This document shows positions 31,716 through 39,828 of a stretch of DNA of 43,413 bases, in pieces. The notes under the pieces were generated by a model. It did no database searches. It worked only from the letters and a program-made list of their open reading frames with translations, and was not told the DNA's origin. Each line of letters begins with the position of its first letter. Positions within the stretch are counted from its first letter, which is position 1. Source of the DNA: SIG588 sp045599305 (lineage in GTDB: Bacteria > Bacillota > Clostridia > Oscillospirales > Acutalibacteraceae); the NCBI GenBank assembly GCA_045599305.1, contig JAZRVU010000008.1, positions 1 through 43,413 of the forward strand, given 5' to 3'. The position numbers were made by a program, and so were the translations under genes.

Positions 31716-32920
31716 TCGGCCACCCGCTGGCACACAGTCTCTCCCCCGCCATCCACCGTTTTTTCGGGGAATACGACTACCGCCTGTTTGATTTAGAGGA
31801 AACAAAGCTGGCCGCTTTTTTGCGGGACACCGCGCTTGACGGCTGCAACGTCACCGTCCCTTACAAGCGCGCCGTACTGCCGTTTTGCGCCCGGCTCTCG
31901 CCGCAGGCGGCCGCCATCGGCAGTGTCAACACACTGGTGCGCGGTGAAGACGGCCGTTTCACCGGCCATAACACCGACTACGCCGGATTCGACTACCTGC
32001 TGCGCCGCATGGGGATTTCCCCCGCCGGCAAAACGGTGGCGATCCTCGGCAGCGGCGGCACCGCCCGCACGGTGCAGGCCGTCTGCCGCGACAGAGGCGC
32101 CCGCGCCATCGCGGTGTGCTCCCGCACACCGGGAGACGGCACCGTGGGGTATGACGACCCGGCGTTGGCCGGGACACAGATCCTTGTCAACACCACGCCG
32201 GTGGGGATGTGGCCGCAGTGCCCTGCCGCCCCCGTCAGTCTGCGGCAGTTCCCCGCAGCCGAGACGGTCATCGACGTGATCTATAATCCCCTGCGCACCG
32301 CCCTGTGCGATGAGGCGGCCGCGCGCGGGATATCCTTTCAAAACGGTCTGCCCATGTTGGCGGCACAGGCCGCCGCATCCGCCGCGCTGTTCGGCGCCGC
32401 CTCCGTCACCGATGAACGAATCGAAGCGGCGTGCGCGGCGATCGAAAAACAGCAGACGAACATCGTGCTCATCGGTATGCCCGGCTGCGGCAAAACGGCG
32501 GTCGGGCAGGCGCTGGCCGCGGCACTCGGCCGCCCGTTCGTCGACCTCGACGACGAGGTCGCACGTCTGGCCGGCAAACCGGCGGCCGACCTGATCGCCG
32601 AGGAGGGCGAGGAGGCCTTTCGCCGGTGGGAGCATGAGGCCGTGACCGCGCAGGGGCGGCTCACCGGCGCGGTGATCGCCACCGGCGGCGGCGTGGTCAC
32701 CCGGCCGGAAAACCGCCTGCCGCTTTGGCAGAACGGCCGCATCCTCTTTTTGCAGCGATCACTTGACCGACTGCCCACCGCCGGGCGCCCCCTCTCTGTC
32801 GACCTGCCCGCGCTCTATGCCCGGCGGCTGCCGCTCTACCGCGCGTTCGCCGATACGGAAGTCTCCAACGACCGTCCGCTTGCCGAAACGGTCGCCGCCA
32901 TCAAGGAGGAATGGATATGA
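31700..32920 (+). CDS. aroE-aroK: Fused shikimate dehydrogenase - shikimate kinase
   Basis: 406 residues. Residues 1-245 are AroE: GHPLAHSLSP, catalytic Lys56 (NVTVPYK) and Asp93 (HNTDYAG), and the NADP loop GSGGTA (117-122). Residues about 252-406 are AroK: Walker A GMPGCGKT (259-266), VDLDDEVARL and the GGGVVTRPENR lid region. The fusion channels dehydroshikimate to shikimate 3-phosphate. AroE is a bit short (about 245 versus 270) but complete. The ATG lies inside the chorismate mutase gene. Confidence 0.93.
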   Translation: MRCGLIGHPLAHSLSPAIHRFFGEYDYRLFDLEETKLAAFLRDTALDGCNVTVPYKRAVLPFCARLSPQAAAIGSVNTLVRGEDGRFTGHNTDYAGFDYLLRRMGISPAGKTVAILGSGGTARTVQAVCRDRGARAIAVCSRTPGDGTVGYDDPALAGTQILVNTTPVGMWPQCPAAPVSLRQFPAAETVIDVIYNPLRTALCDEAAARGISFQNGLPMLAAQAAASAALFGAASVTDERIEAACAAIEKQQTNIVLIGMPGCGKTAVGQALAAALGRPFVDLDDEVARLAGKPAADLIAEEGEEAFRRWEHEAVTAQGRLTGAVIATGGGVVTRPENRLPLWQNGRILFLQRSLDRLPTAGRPLSVDLPALYARRLPLYRAFADTEVSNDRPLAETVAAIKEEWI

Positions 32921-33360
32921 CGATTCTGGTGCTCAACGGCCCCAATCTGAATCTGCTCGGTCGGCGCGAGCCCGCGCTCTACGGCCGGGCGACCTATGAC
33001 GATCTGCTGGCCGCCGTGGCCGAAGAAGCCGCCGCACTGGGGGTGGAGGTGATCTGCCGGCAGAGCAACCACGAGGGGGTGCTGGTCGATGAGATCCAGA
33101 ACGCTCTCGGGAAAGCGGACGGCATCCTGCTCAATCCCGCCGCCTACACCCACACCAGCATCGCCCTGCTCGACGCACTGCGGGCGGTCGGTCTGCCCGC
33201 GGTGGAGGTGCACCTCACCGACCCCGACGCCCGCGAGCCGTTCCGCCGCATCTCCTATGTGCGGGACGCCTGCATCGCCACCGTGAAAGGCCGCGGCATC
33301 GACGGCTACCGCGAGGCCCTGCGCCTGCTGGTGCAACACATAGAAAAAGCGGAATGTTAA
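32917..33360 (+). CDS. aroQ: 3-dehydroquinate dehydratase, type II
   Basis: 147 residues. LNGPNLNLLGRREPALYG contains the catalytic tyrosine, and QSNHEGVLVDEIQNA, NPAAYTHTS and EVHLTDPDAREPFR are the other active-site blocks. Makes 3-dehydroshikimate. ATG 32917 (7 bases after AAGGAGG) is preferred to 32911 and overlaps the previous stop (ATGA). Last gene of the operon; no clear terminator follows. Confidence 0.95.
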   Translation: MTILVLNGPNLNLLGRREPALYGRATYDDLLAAVAEEAAALGVEVICRQSNHEGVLVDEIQNALGKADGILLNPAAYTHTSIALLDALRAVGLPAVEVHLTDPDAREPFRRISYVRDACIATVKGRGIDGYREALRLLVQHIEKAEC

Positions 33361-33370
33361 TCTGCATTGC

Positions 33371-33399
33371 TTGCGGCAACGGCCGATCATCCGTATCAT
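33371..33399 (+). promoter_or_regulatory. Possible promoter of the XRE membrane protein
   Basis: TTGCGG, 17 bases, TATCAT. Modest match; the gene may also be read from the shikimate operon. Confidence 0.4.
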
Positions 33400-33432
33400 G
33401 AAGATAACAACTTTTAAAAGGTGGTTATCCAA

Positions 33433-33942
33433 ATGCTGAACGAAAACCTGAAAGCAGTCAGAAAATCCAAAGGTCTTTCACAAGAGGAACTGGCCGTCAA
33501 ACTGCACGTGGTCAGACAAACCGTTTCCAAATGGGAACAAGGGCTCTCCGTTCCCGACTCCGATATGCTGATATCCCTATCAAAAACGCTTGAAACACCG
33601 GTAAGCGTCCTGCTGGGCGAAACGGTCGAAGTGCAGAAGCCGGATGACTTAGCAGCCATTTCGGAAAAACTGGAAGTCATCAACCTGCAGCTTGCGCAAA
33701 GGAAGCAGGCGCGGCGAAAGGCCCTTCATTGGACGTTTATCCTTTTCGGTGCGGTGATCCTGATCGCCGCCGCCTGCCTGATCGCACTCAACAGTCCGTA
33801 TTTGAACTGGGATTACCGCGACCCGGAAACGGCCGTTGTCGGCACAGCTTATCATATTTTCGAGTTTTTCTTCTTCCGGTTGGCTCCGTTTGCTCTGCTG
33901 GGTGCAGTTATCGGAGCGGTATTGACCGGAAAAAGAGAGTGA
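33433..33942 (+). CDS. XRE-family regulator with two membrane helices
   Basis: 169 residues. A Cro/CI-type helix-turn-helix covers residues 5-60 (SQEELAVKLHVVRQTVSKWEQG, with the typical SVPDSDML), then a linker, and two hydrophobic helices (about 100-120 and 135-165). Such membrane-tethered HTH proteins are common in Clostridia near regulated genes, sensing an unknown signal. AAGGTGG precedes ATG 33433. Base composition is slightly lower in GC than the operon before it. Confidence 0.8.
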   Translation: MLNENLKAVRKSKGLSQEELAVKLHVVRQTVSKWEQGLSVPDSDMLISLSKTLETPVSVLLGETVEVQKPDDLAAISEKLEVINLQLAQRKQARRKALHWTFILFGAVILIAAACLIALNSPYLNWDYRDPETAVVGTAYHIFEFFFFRLAPFALLGAVIGAVLTGKRE

Positions 33943-34064
33943 ATCGTTTAAAAACAGAAAAACCACCTGCCGAAAATGCTACGGGTGGATAAGGATGTTT
34001 TTTGGTTTTGTACAGTAAAATCAGATATAAGAGATATTGACAAATCAGAATTTGAGGAAGTGAT

Positions 34065-34826
34065 ATGGCAGTGAACGTGTTATCGGTTATCAATGAAAAT
34101 TTAGATTTCCAAACAAAAAATAATATTATCAGTTTTATCAATGATGAATCAAAATTGCCGGAATGGTCAAAACGCTTGAATGATTATTTTGTCGGTAATA
34201 ATATTGACCTCAAAATGCAAACGAAATACAAGCAAAACAAACAGAGGTTAAAAAATCCATCATATAAACGTTTTTTTGACTTCATTTCTGAAAGCAGCGG
34301 TGTAATGGTTGACCTTGCAAGCGGTCCGTCGGGATATTTCAGCCCTTTACTTGATAGACTGTGTGATGATAACGCGCTTATTCTTACCGATGCCTGTCCT
34401 GCGGTTATCCATGCGCATTCCAACGCATGTATGAATCCTAATTTCTATGTATTTGAAGCCGATTTGGACAAGGAATTACCTTTCAAAAATGAAAGTATAT
34501 CTGCATTCAGTGGTAATTTGTTGAATAATGTTGATAATTATCCCAGTTTGATAAAAGAAGTATGTAGATGCCTAAAACCGAACGGACGATTCGCTCTTAT
34601 TGAGATGTTTTTCGAGCACGGATGCGAAACTTTTGATTATCTCAATAAAAAGGGAGCAATTTGGTCTTCTTTTGAAACATTTGTTGATTATTGTACTAAA
34701 AACGGACTTAGCTATGTTGACTCCGAAATCATTGCAAAAACTAAAGGAAAACTTAGTGAGAGAGATATGTTCCCTCTTAATGACAACGATGTTTCTTCGA
34801 TGAGGATAGTATATTTTACGAAATAA
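34065..34826 (+). CDS. Class I SAM-dependent methyltransferase, AT-rich
   Basis: 253 residues. Motif I is VDLASGPSGYFS (about 83-94), followed by LTDACPAV and a post-motif LLNNVDNYPSLIKEVCRCLKPNGRFAL, the small-molecule methyltransferase pattern. Substrate unknown. Its base composition is far lower in GC than nearly all of the window, a clear sign of transfer. GAGGAAGTG precedes ATG 34065. Confidence 0.8.
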   Translation: MAVNVLSVINENLDFQTKNNIISFINDESKLPEWSKRLNDYFVGNNIDLKMQTKYKQNKQRLKNPSYKRFFDFISESSGVMVDLASGPSGYFSPLLDRLCDDNALILTDACPAVIHAHSNACMNPNFYVFEADLDKELPFKNESISAFSGNLLNNVDNYPSLIKEVCRCLKPNGRFALIEMFFEHGCETFDYLNKKGAIWSSFETFVDYCTKNGLSYVDSEIIAKTKGKLSERDMFPLNDNDVSSMRIVYFTK

Positions 34827-34886
34827 TTAACATACTTTATGAAGCTTTTCATCGACAAATCCCGGTTTGTCGAGCTAAAAGAAACA

Positions 34887-34919
34887 ACCCGCTGAAAAAG
34901 TTTTTCTTTTTCAGCGGGT
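34887..34919. terminator. Terminator of the methyltransferase
   Basis: 14-base arms ACCCGCTGAAAAAG and CTTTTTCAGCGGGT with a TTTTT loop, then ATCTTTG. Confidence 0.75.
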
Positions 34920-34974
34920 ATCTTTGTCTCATGCCATAGCAAGCAGGGAAATTATATATAATTTCCGATGAGAA

Positions 34975-35160
34975 AGTGATGTATGCCCTGTCGGGCAAGT
35001 GATGTTATGCCTTGCGGCACAGTGATGTTTTGCGGCGTTGCCGCAAAGTGATGTGATGTATTCCACCCACGCCCGCAGGCGCATCACTCGCCGGAGGCGA
35101 ACATCACGCTGATAAGCACATCACATTCCACGCAGTGGAATACATCGTGTTCGGCGCGTG
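34975..35160. repeat. Cluster of short palindromes spaced by AGTGATGT
   Basis: AGTGATGT occurs at 34975, 34998, 35021 and (as AGTGATGTGATGT) 35047. Each of the first three is followed by a different small hairpin: TGCCC-tgtc-GGGCA, TGCC-ttgc-GGCA, TTGCGG-cgttg-CCGCAA. The second half has the complement (CATCAC) at 35082, 35102 and 35119, with CGCC-ggag-GGCG-like and ATTCCAC-gca-GTGGAAT hairpins. GATGTATTCCAC (35055) and GTGGAATACATC (35135) are inverted. Arm sequences vary while pairing is kept. No gene is visible here. Confidence 0.7.
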
Positions 35161-35236
35161 ACGGAAATGCTTCAAAAAACATCCTTAACGACACGCGCCG
35201 AAATCGGCAGGTGGTTTTGTCTTATACGAACGCTTA

Positions 35237-35680
35237 TCATATCTTCTTGAACAGCCGGGCGCTCCAGAACTCCATGCCCAGCTCGCCGATGTAAAAATGC
35301 AGGATGGCGCGCCAGTTTTTGGTGGCTGTGCTCAGCATCAGGTATTCCGCCTCGCCGGACAGCGCCGCGGCGGCGTGACGAAACAGGGCCGCGCCCACCC
35401 CCTGTGAGCGCATGGACGGGATGACATACAATTCCTCCACCTCAAAGCAGGGCGTCCCCTCCGGCATAACGGAGGTCGCGTTTTGGGACAAAAAAACATG
35501 GCCGAACAGATACCCGATCGCCTGCCCGTCCTCTTCGGCCAGAAAAATGCGGTTGCCCGCGATGTCCTCGTGTGTGTTGGCGCGGTAGCCGTAGCAGCTC
35601 TGCTCGGCCTCCCAGTCCTTTGAAAAGGCGATCAGCTGCGCCTCTGCCGCGGCCGTGAGCGGTGTCTCCCGAATAGTCAT
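35237..35680 (-). CDS. GNAT family N-acetyltransferase
   Basis: 147 residues. The acetyl-CoA motif SMRSQGVGAALFRHA is clear, with ELYVIPSM as the preceding strand and AILHFYIGELGMEFW at the end. Looks like aminoglycoside- or small-molecule-type acetyltransferase; substrate not known. GGGAGG six bases before ATG 35680. Downstream of the tRNA terminator. Confidence 0.85.
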   Translation of the reverse strand: MTIRETPLTAAAEAQLIAFSKDWEAEQSCYGYRANTHEDIAGNRIFLAEEDGQAIGYLFGHVFLSQNATSVMPEGTPCFEVEELYVIPSMRSQGVGAALFRHAAAALSGEAEYLMLSTATKNWRAILHFYIGELGMEFWSARLFKKI

Positions 35681-35704
35681 ACCGATCCTCCCAAAAAAGC
35701 AGAT

Positions 35705-35732
35705 GAAAAAAGGACTTGCCATCGGCAAGTCC
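35705..35732 (-). terminator. Terminator of the tRNA pair
   Basis: Minus strand GGACTTGCC-GAT-GGCAAGTCC followed by TTTTTT. Confidence 0.85.
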
Positions 35733-35737
35733 CTCGT

Positions 35738-35813
<76 letters not shown>

Positions 35814-35816
35814 GTG

Positions 35817-35893
35817 TGGCGACCCGGAACGGGATCGAACCGTCGACCTCTAGCGTGACAGGCTAGCGTTCTAACCAGCTGAACTACCGGGCC
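35817..35893 (-). tRNA. tRNA-Asp (GTC)
   Basis: Minus strand: acceptor GGCCCGG/CCGGGTC, D-arm AGTTCAGCTGGTTAGAAC, anticodon loop CTGTCAC in a CTAGC/GCTAG stem, T-loop GGTTCGATCCC and encoded CCA. Cotranscribed with tRNA-Thr. Confidence 0.95.
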
Positions 35894-35921
35894 GCATCGC
35901 GTCGCAACTGCAACATTTGAT

Positions 35922-35950
35922 ATTATACCGACCGTCGGCCGATTTGTCAA
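35922..35950 (-). promoter_or_regulatory. Promoter of the tRNA operon
   Basis: Perfect consensus on the minus strand: TTGACA, 17 bases, TATAAT, about 30 bases before tRNA-Asp. Confidence 0.9.
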
Positions 35951-36001
35951 TATCTTTTTGAAATTTTATCGAAAGATTTTTAAAAAAGTCGTCAGATCCC
36001 G

Positions 36002-36664
36002 TCACCGCGGCAAAAAACCGAAGTCGCGCGGCACGGCGTCAAAATCGGCAAAATACCCGTCTGCCGCCGCTATGATGGCCGCCCGGTCACTTGCGGCCGA
36101 CGGCTCGGCCATGCCGCAGGCATACATCCCCGCCGCCTTGGCGGAACGCACGCCCGCCAGCGTATCCTCGAACACGAGGCACTGTGCCGGCGGCAGTGCC
36201 AGTTCGTCGGCCACGCGGCAGAACACCGCGGGGGAGGATTTGCCCTGCCCCACCTCGGCGGCGTAGACCAGCGTATCGAACATCTCCAGCAGCCCGTGCC
36301 GGGTCAGCGCGGCCTCGGCCAGTTCCCGCACCAGCGCGGTCGCGACGGCCAGCCGCACCCCGCGGCGGCGCAGGTCGGCGATATAGGCGGCGGCGCCGGG
36401 CTTGAGCGGCACGGTGCGGGCATAGGCGTCGTGCGCCATCTGCTTCCATTCCGTCACCAGCGCTTCAGGCTGCTCGGGCAGAGAAAAGCGCCGGACGGTG
36501 TACTCCGCCGCCTCCTGCAGATGCATCACCGCCACCGCCTGCACATAGTCGTCCGGCAGTGCCAAGCCGCGTTTGGCCAGAAACGCCACGTCGATCTCAT
36601 GCCACACGCCGATCGAGTCAAGCAAGGTACCGTCCAGATCAAAAACCGCTGCCCGAATATCCAC
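36002..36664 (-). CDS. HAD-superfamily phosphatase (beta-phosphoglucomutase-like)
   Basis: 220 residues. Motif I is FDLDGTLLDS with the nucleophile and acid aspartates, a helical cap follows, then motif II (VATAL), motif III lysine in VGQGKSSP and motif IV VFEDTLAG. The S/K-P and E-D pattern places it in the beta-phosphoglucomutase/phosphatase subgroup; a phosphosugar substrate is likely. GTG 36664 has AAAGGGG eight bases upstream; longer starts lack a ribosome site. Confidence 0.85.
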   Translation of the reverse strand: MDIRAAVFDLDGTLLDSIGVWHEIDVAFLAKRGLALPDDYVQAVAVMHLQEAAEYTVRRFSLPEQPEALVTEWKQMAHDAYARTVPLKPGAAAYIADLRRRGVRLAVATALVRELAEAALTRHGLLEMFDTLVYAAEVGQGKSSPAVFCRVADELALPPAQCLVFEDTLAGVRSAKAAGMYACGMAEPSAASDRAAIIAAADGYFADFDAVPRDFGFLPR

Positions 36665-36755
36665 AGGATCGCCCCTTTCCGACGGATATTGTAGCAAATC
36701 CGCCGGGCGGCTGTCAAGACGGGAAGAAAAATTTTGGTTATTGGCCTCTTCCTCC

Positions 36756-36783
36756 TTGATTTTTTTAAAAAGCATGATACACT
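36756..36783 (+). promoter_or_regulatory. Possible promoter of the algI operon
   Basis: TTGATT, 16 bases, TACACT, in an AT-rich gap of about 90 bases before the algI start. Confidence 0.45.
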
Positions 36784-36872
36784 AATATTATATCGTGGTG
36801 AAATATGTCGATTTTTCTCCCACCGCATCAGCCGCCGCAAGGCTGCGTAAACTGTTTTCTGAGGTGACAGTA

Positions 36873-38342
36873 TTGGTCTTTTCGAATCTGCTTTTCATAT
36901 ATGCGTTTTTGCCGCTGTGTCTGCTTTTCTATGTCCTCCCCCGCTCGATCCGCGGGAAGAACGCGGTGCTGCTCTGCTTCTCGCTGCTCTTTTACGCGTG
37001 GGGTGAGCCGAAATATGTGCTGCTGCTGGTGGGCATGGCGCTGGCCGACTGGTGGCTGGCACGCGCCATCGAACGCCAAAGCGGGCGTCCGTCATCCAAG
37101 TGGCTGCTCGCGCTCGCCTGTGTGATCGACCTCGGCCTGCTCGGCATCTTCAAATACGGCACCTTCTTTACCGGCACGCTGCAGTCGCTGATCGGTTTCC
37201 CGAAGGTGGTGCCGGATATCCTGCTGCCCATCGGCATTTCGTTTTACACCTTCCAGATGCTCTCCTATGTGGTGGACGTCTACCGCGGGGATGTGCCGGC
37301 ACAGCGCAGTTTCTTCCGGCTGCTGCTCTATGTCAGCCTGTTCCACCAGTGCATCGCCGGCCCCATCGTGCGCTACAGCCAGGTCTCGGATGAGCTGCTG
37401 CTGCGCCGGGTGCGTCTGACCGACGTCAGCGACGGCGTCACCCGCTTCACGGTGGGTCTGGGCAAAAAGGCACTGCTGGCCAACACCTGCGGCCTGATCG
37501 CCGATCAATTCCTTCCGGCCGACGGGCTGGGTGCTACGGCGGCCGATGTGGCCGAAGCGGCCGCCACCCTGACCGCGCAGCCCGTCTCGCTGCTGTGGCT
37601 GGGCGCCATCGCCTATATGCTGCAGATCTATCTCGATTTCTCCGCCTATTCCGACATGGCCATCGGCATGGGCCGCATGGTGGGCTTCCACTATCTCGAA
37701 AACTTCGATTATCCCTATCTCTCCCGCTCGGTCACGGAGTTCTGGCGCCGGTGGCATATGTCGCTGGGCAGCTTCTTCCGCGACTATGTCTACATACCGC
37801 TGGGCGGCAGCCGCCGCGGGATGTGGCGCACTCTGCGCAATCTGCTGGTGGTGTGGGCACTCACCGGTCTGTGGCACGGTGCCAGTTGGAACTTCGTGCT
37901 GTGGGGGCTTTACTATTTCGTCTTCCTCGCACTGGAAAAACTGTTCCTCAAAAAGTGGCTCGACCGTCTGCCCGCCGTGGTATCGTGGCTGGGCACCACG
38001 GTGGTGGTGCTGTTCGGCTGGATCCTGTTCCGCTTCCGCAGTCTGTCGCTCGTGTGGGTGACGCTGCAGGGGATGTTCGGCGCGCTGGGCAACCCGTGGG
38101 GCAGTTACGAATCCGGCACCATCTGGCTCAACTATCTCTTCTTCCTGCCGGTGGCCATTCTGGCGGTCACCCCGCTCGTGCACAGGATCAATCTCTCGCT
38201 CCAGAAAAACGCGCCCGACCACACCGCCGCCCGGGTGTGCCTGAACGTGTGTCAGGTCGTCTTCCCCGTGGCGCTGCTGGTGCTCTCCACCTTCGCGTTG
38301 GTGGGCGACAGCTACAACCCGTTCCTGTATTTCCAGTTCTGA
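36873..38342 (+). CDS. Membrane-bound O-acyltransferase, AlgI-type
   Basis: 489 residues with many membrane helices. EFWRRWHMSLGSFFRDYVYIPLGG and the catalytic histidine in LTGLWHGASWNFVLWGLYY are the MBOAT signature. It moves acetyl groups across the membrane to an extracytoplasmic partner, here probably the DHHW protein encoded next. TTG 36873 with GAGGTG upstream is chosen because it gives MVFSNLLF, the usual AlgI start; ATG 36795 would add 26 residues without a clear ribosome site. Confidence 0.9.
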   Translation: MVFSNLLFIYAFLPLCLLFYVLPRSIRGKNAVLLCFSLLFYAWGEPKYVLLLVGMALADWWLARAIERQSGRPSSKWLLALACVIDLGLLGIFKYGTFFTGTLQSLIGFPKVVPDILLPIGISFYTFQMLSYVVDVYRGDVPAQRSFFRLLLYVSLFHQCIAGPIVRYSQVSDELLLRRVRLTDVSDGVTRFTVGLGKKALLANTCGLIADQFLPADGLGATAADVAEAAATLTAQPVSLLWLGAIAYMLQIYLDFSAYSDMAIGMGRMVGFHYLENFDYPYLSRSVTEFWRRWHMSLGSFFRDYVYIPLGGSRRGMWRTLRNLLVVWALTGLWHGASWNFVLWGLYYFVFLALEKLFLKKWLDRLPAVVSWLGTTVVVLFGWILFRFRSLSLVWVTLQGMFGALGNPWGSYESGTIWLNYLFFLPVAILAVTPLVHRINLSLQKNAPDHTAARVCLNVCQVVFPVALLVLSTFALVGDSYNPFLYFQF

Positions 38343-38355
38343 GGAGGTGACACAG

Positions 38356-39813
38356 ATGAAACGGCCTAAACTGGACTTTTCTCCCGAGATCAAACGCCGG
38401 GAATATGTTCCCGCCTATCCCTCGTGGAAGGTGCTGCTCTTTTTCGCCGCGCTGTTCGCCGGTGCGGTATTCGCCTTTCTCGTTTTTCTGCGTCCCACCT
38501 ATTCCGAAGGGGAAAAACGCGAGCTGGCCGCCTTCCCCGCCTTTTCGGTGAAAGCGCTGCTGGACGGCAGTTATTTTGACGATATCGACCTGTGGTTTTC
38601 CGACACCTTCCCCATGCGGGAACAGCTGGTAGCCGCCAACGGCCGGGTGCAGTCCCTTTACGGCCTGCGCGGCGCCGTCGTCTACACCGACAACGAAAAC
38701 GAATTTGATGACGACGACATCCCCGAAGCACCTACCCGTCCCTCTGCCGCCGAAACGACCACGTCGGCACCGGTCACCACGACCACGACCGTCACCACGA
38801 CAGCACCTACCACGGTGCCCACAACGGCACCCACCACGACGGCGCCCGTCACAGAGCCTACCACAGCGCCCACCACGACGGCACCGACCACCGGTGAGGA
38901 AACCGTCGACGTGAAGCCGCAGACGCTCGGCTCCATTCTGGTGGTGGGCAACTCCGGCTACGAGTATTACAGTTACAGCACCGCCGCGGCCGAGCTCTAC
39001 ATCGGTGCGGTGAGCCGTGCCGCCACCAAACTGGAGGGCAAGGCGCAGGTCTATGATATTCTGGTGCCGCTGGCCATGGATATCGTGCTGGACGACGACA
39101 TCCGCGCGGGTGTCCACTCCGCCGACCAGAAAAAGGCCATCGACTTCATCTACGGCTCACTGCCGTCCTCGGTGCGCACGGTGGACGCCTATTCCCTGCT
39201 GCGTGAGCACCGCAATGAATACCTCTATTTCCGCACCGACCATCACTGGACGGCCACCGGCGCCTACTACGCCTACGCCGCCTTTGCACAGCAGAAGGGC
39301 GTGACGCCCCCCGCGCTGACCGATTACAAAACGATGGTATTCGACAATTATCTGGGCACACTGTATAACAAGACCGGCAAGGTGGCGGCGCTGGGCAACA
39401 CGCCCGACTCGGTGGTGGCCTATCTGCCGCTCTATCCCACCACGTTGGAGTTCACCGATTCCAAGGGCAAGGTGACCCCGTGGCGCGTCATCACCGATGT
39501 CTCCAACTGGCGCACGGGCTCGCAGTACAGCACCTTCATCGGCGGCGACAACCCCTTCACCGAGATCCACAACACCGCTCTGAACGACGGCAGTTCCTGC
39601 GTGGTGGTGAAGGAGTCGTTCGGCAACGCCTTCGTGCCCTTCCTCGTCTCGCACTATCAGACGGTCTATGTCATCGACTACCGCTATTTTGCCGGCGAAC
39701 TGGTGGATTTCGTCACCACGCACGGCGTGCAGGATGTCATTTTCATCAACAATATGTCCGCCTCCCGTTCCACCACGCTGATGAACTACGTGGACGGACT
39801 GGTGGCCAAATAA
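38356..39813 (+). CDS. DHHW-type acetyl transfer protein (AlgX/AlgJ-like), membrane-anchored
   Basis: 485 residues. One N-terminal membrane helix (about 27-50), then a linker of about 50 residues made almost only of Thr, Pro and Ala (around residues 130-185), then an SGNH-like domain with the DHHW motif in RTDHHWTATGAYY. With AlgI it likely O-acetylates a cell-wall or secondary wall polysaccharide. ATG 38356 is preferred over GTG 38347 because GAGGAGG is eight bases away. It starts 13 bases after algI. Confidence 0.88.
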   Translation: MKRPKLDFSPEIKRREYVPAYPSWKVLLFFAALFAGAVFAFLVFLRPTYSEGEKRELAAFPAFSVKALLDGSYFDDIDLWFSDTFPMREQLVAANGRVQSLYGLRGAVVYTDNENEFDDDDIPEAPTRPSAAETTTSAPVTTTTTVTTTAPTTVPTTAPTTTAPVTEPTTAPTTTAPTTGEETVDVKPQTLGSILVVGNSGYEYYSYSTAAAELYIGAVSRAATKLEGKAQVYDILVPLAMDIVLDDDIRAGVHSADQKKAIDFIYGSLPSSVRTVDAYSLLREHRNEYLYFRTDHHWTATGAYYAYAAFAQQKGVTPPALTDYKTMVFDNYLGTLYNKTGKVAALGNTPDSVVAYLPLYPTTLEFTDSKGKVTPWRVITDVSNWRTGSQYSTFIGGDNPFTEIHNTALNDGSSCVVVKESFGNAFVPFLVSHYQTVYVIDYRYFAGELVDFVTTHGVQDVIFINNMSASRSTTLMNYVDGLVAK

Positions 39814-39828
39814 AAAAGGAGGTGCGCC

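Larger units (their letters stand above)
33959..35218. mobile_element. 1.26-kb segment bounded by inverted repeats, carrying a methyltransferase
   Basis: Both ends carry the same two blocks in opposite orientation. Left: AAAACCACCTGCCGA (33959-33973) and TAAGGATGTTTTTTG (33990-34004). Right: their complements at 35204-35218 and 35173-35187. The 16-base gap between blocks is the same length at both ends but different in sequence. Between them lie an AT-rich methyltransferase, a terminator and a palindrome cluster. No transposase; a non-autonomous element or two inverted copies of a dispersed repeat. Confidence 0.55.

Noticed and set aside
34975..35160. CRISPR array
   Set aside because: The AGTGATGT unit is only 8 bases, spacers are self-complementary, and the unit order inverts half way; no cas genes.
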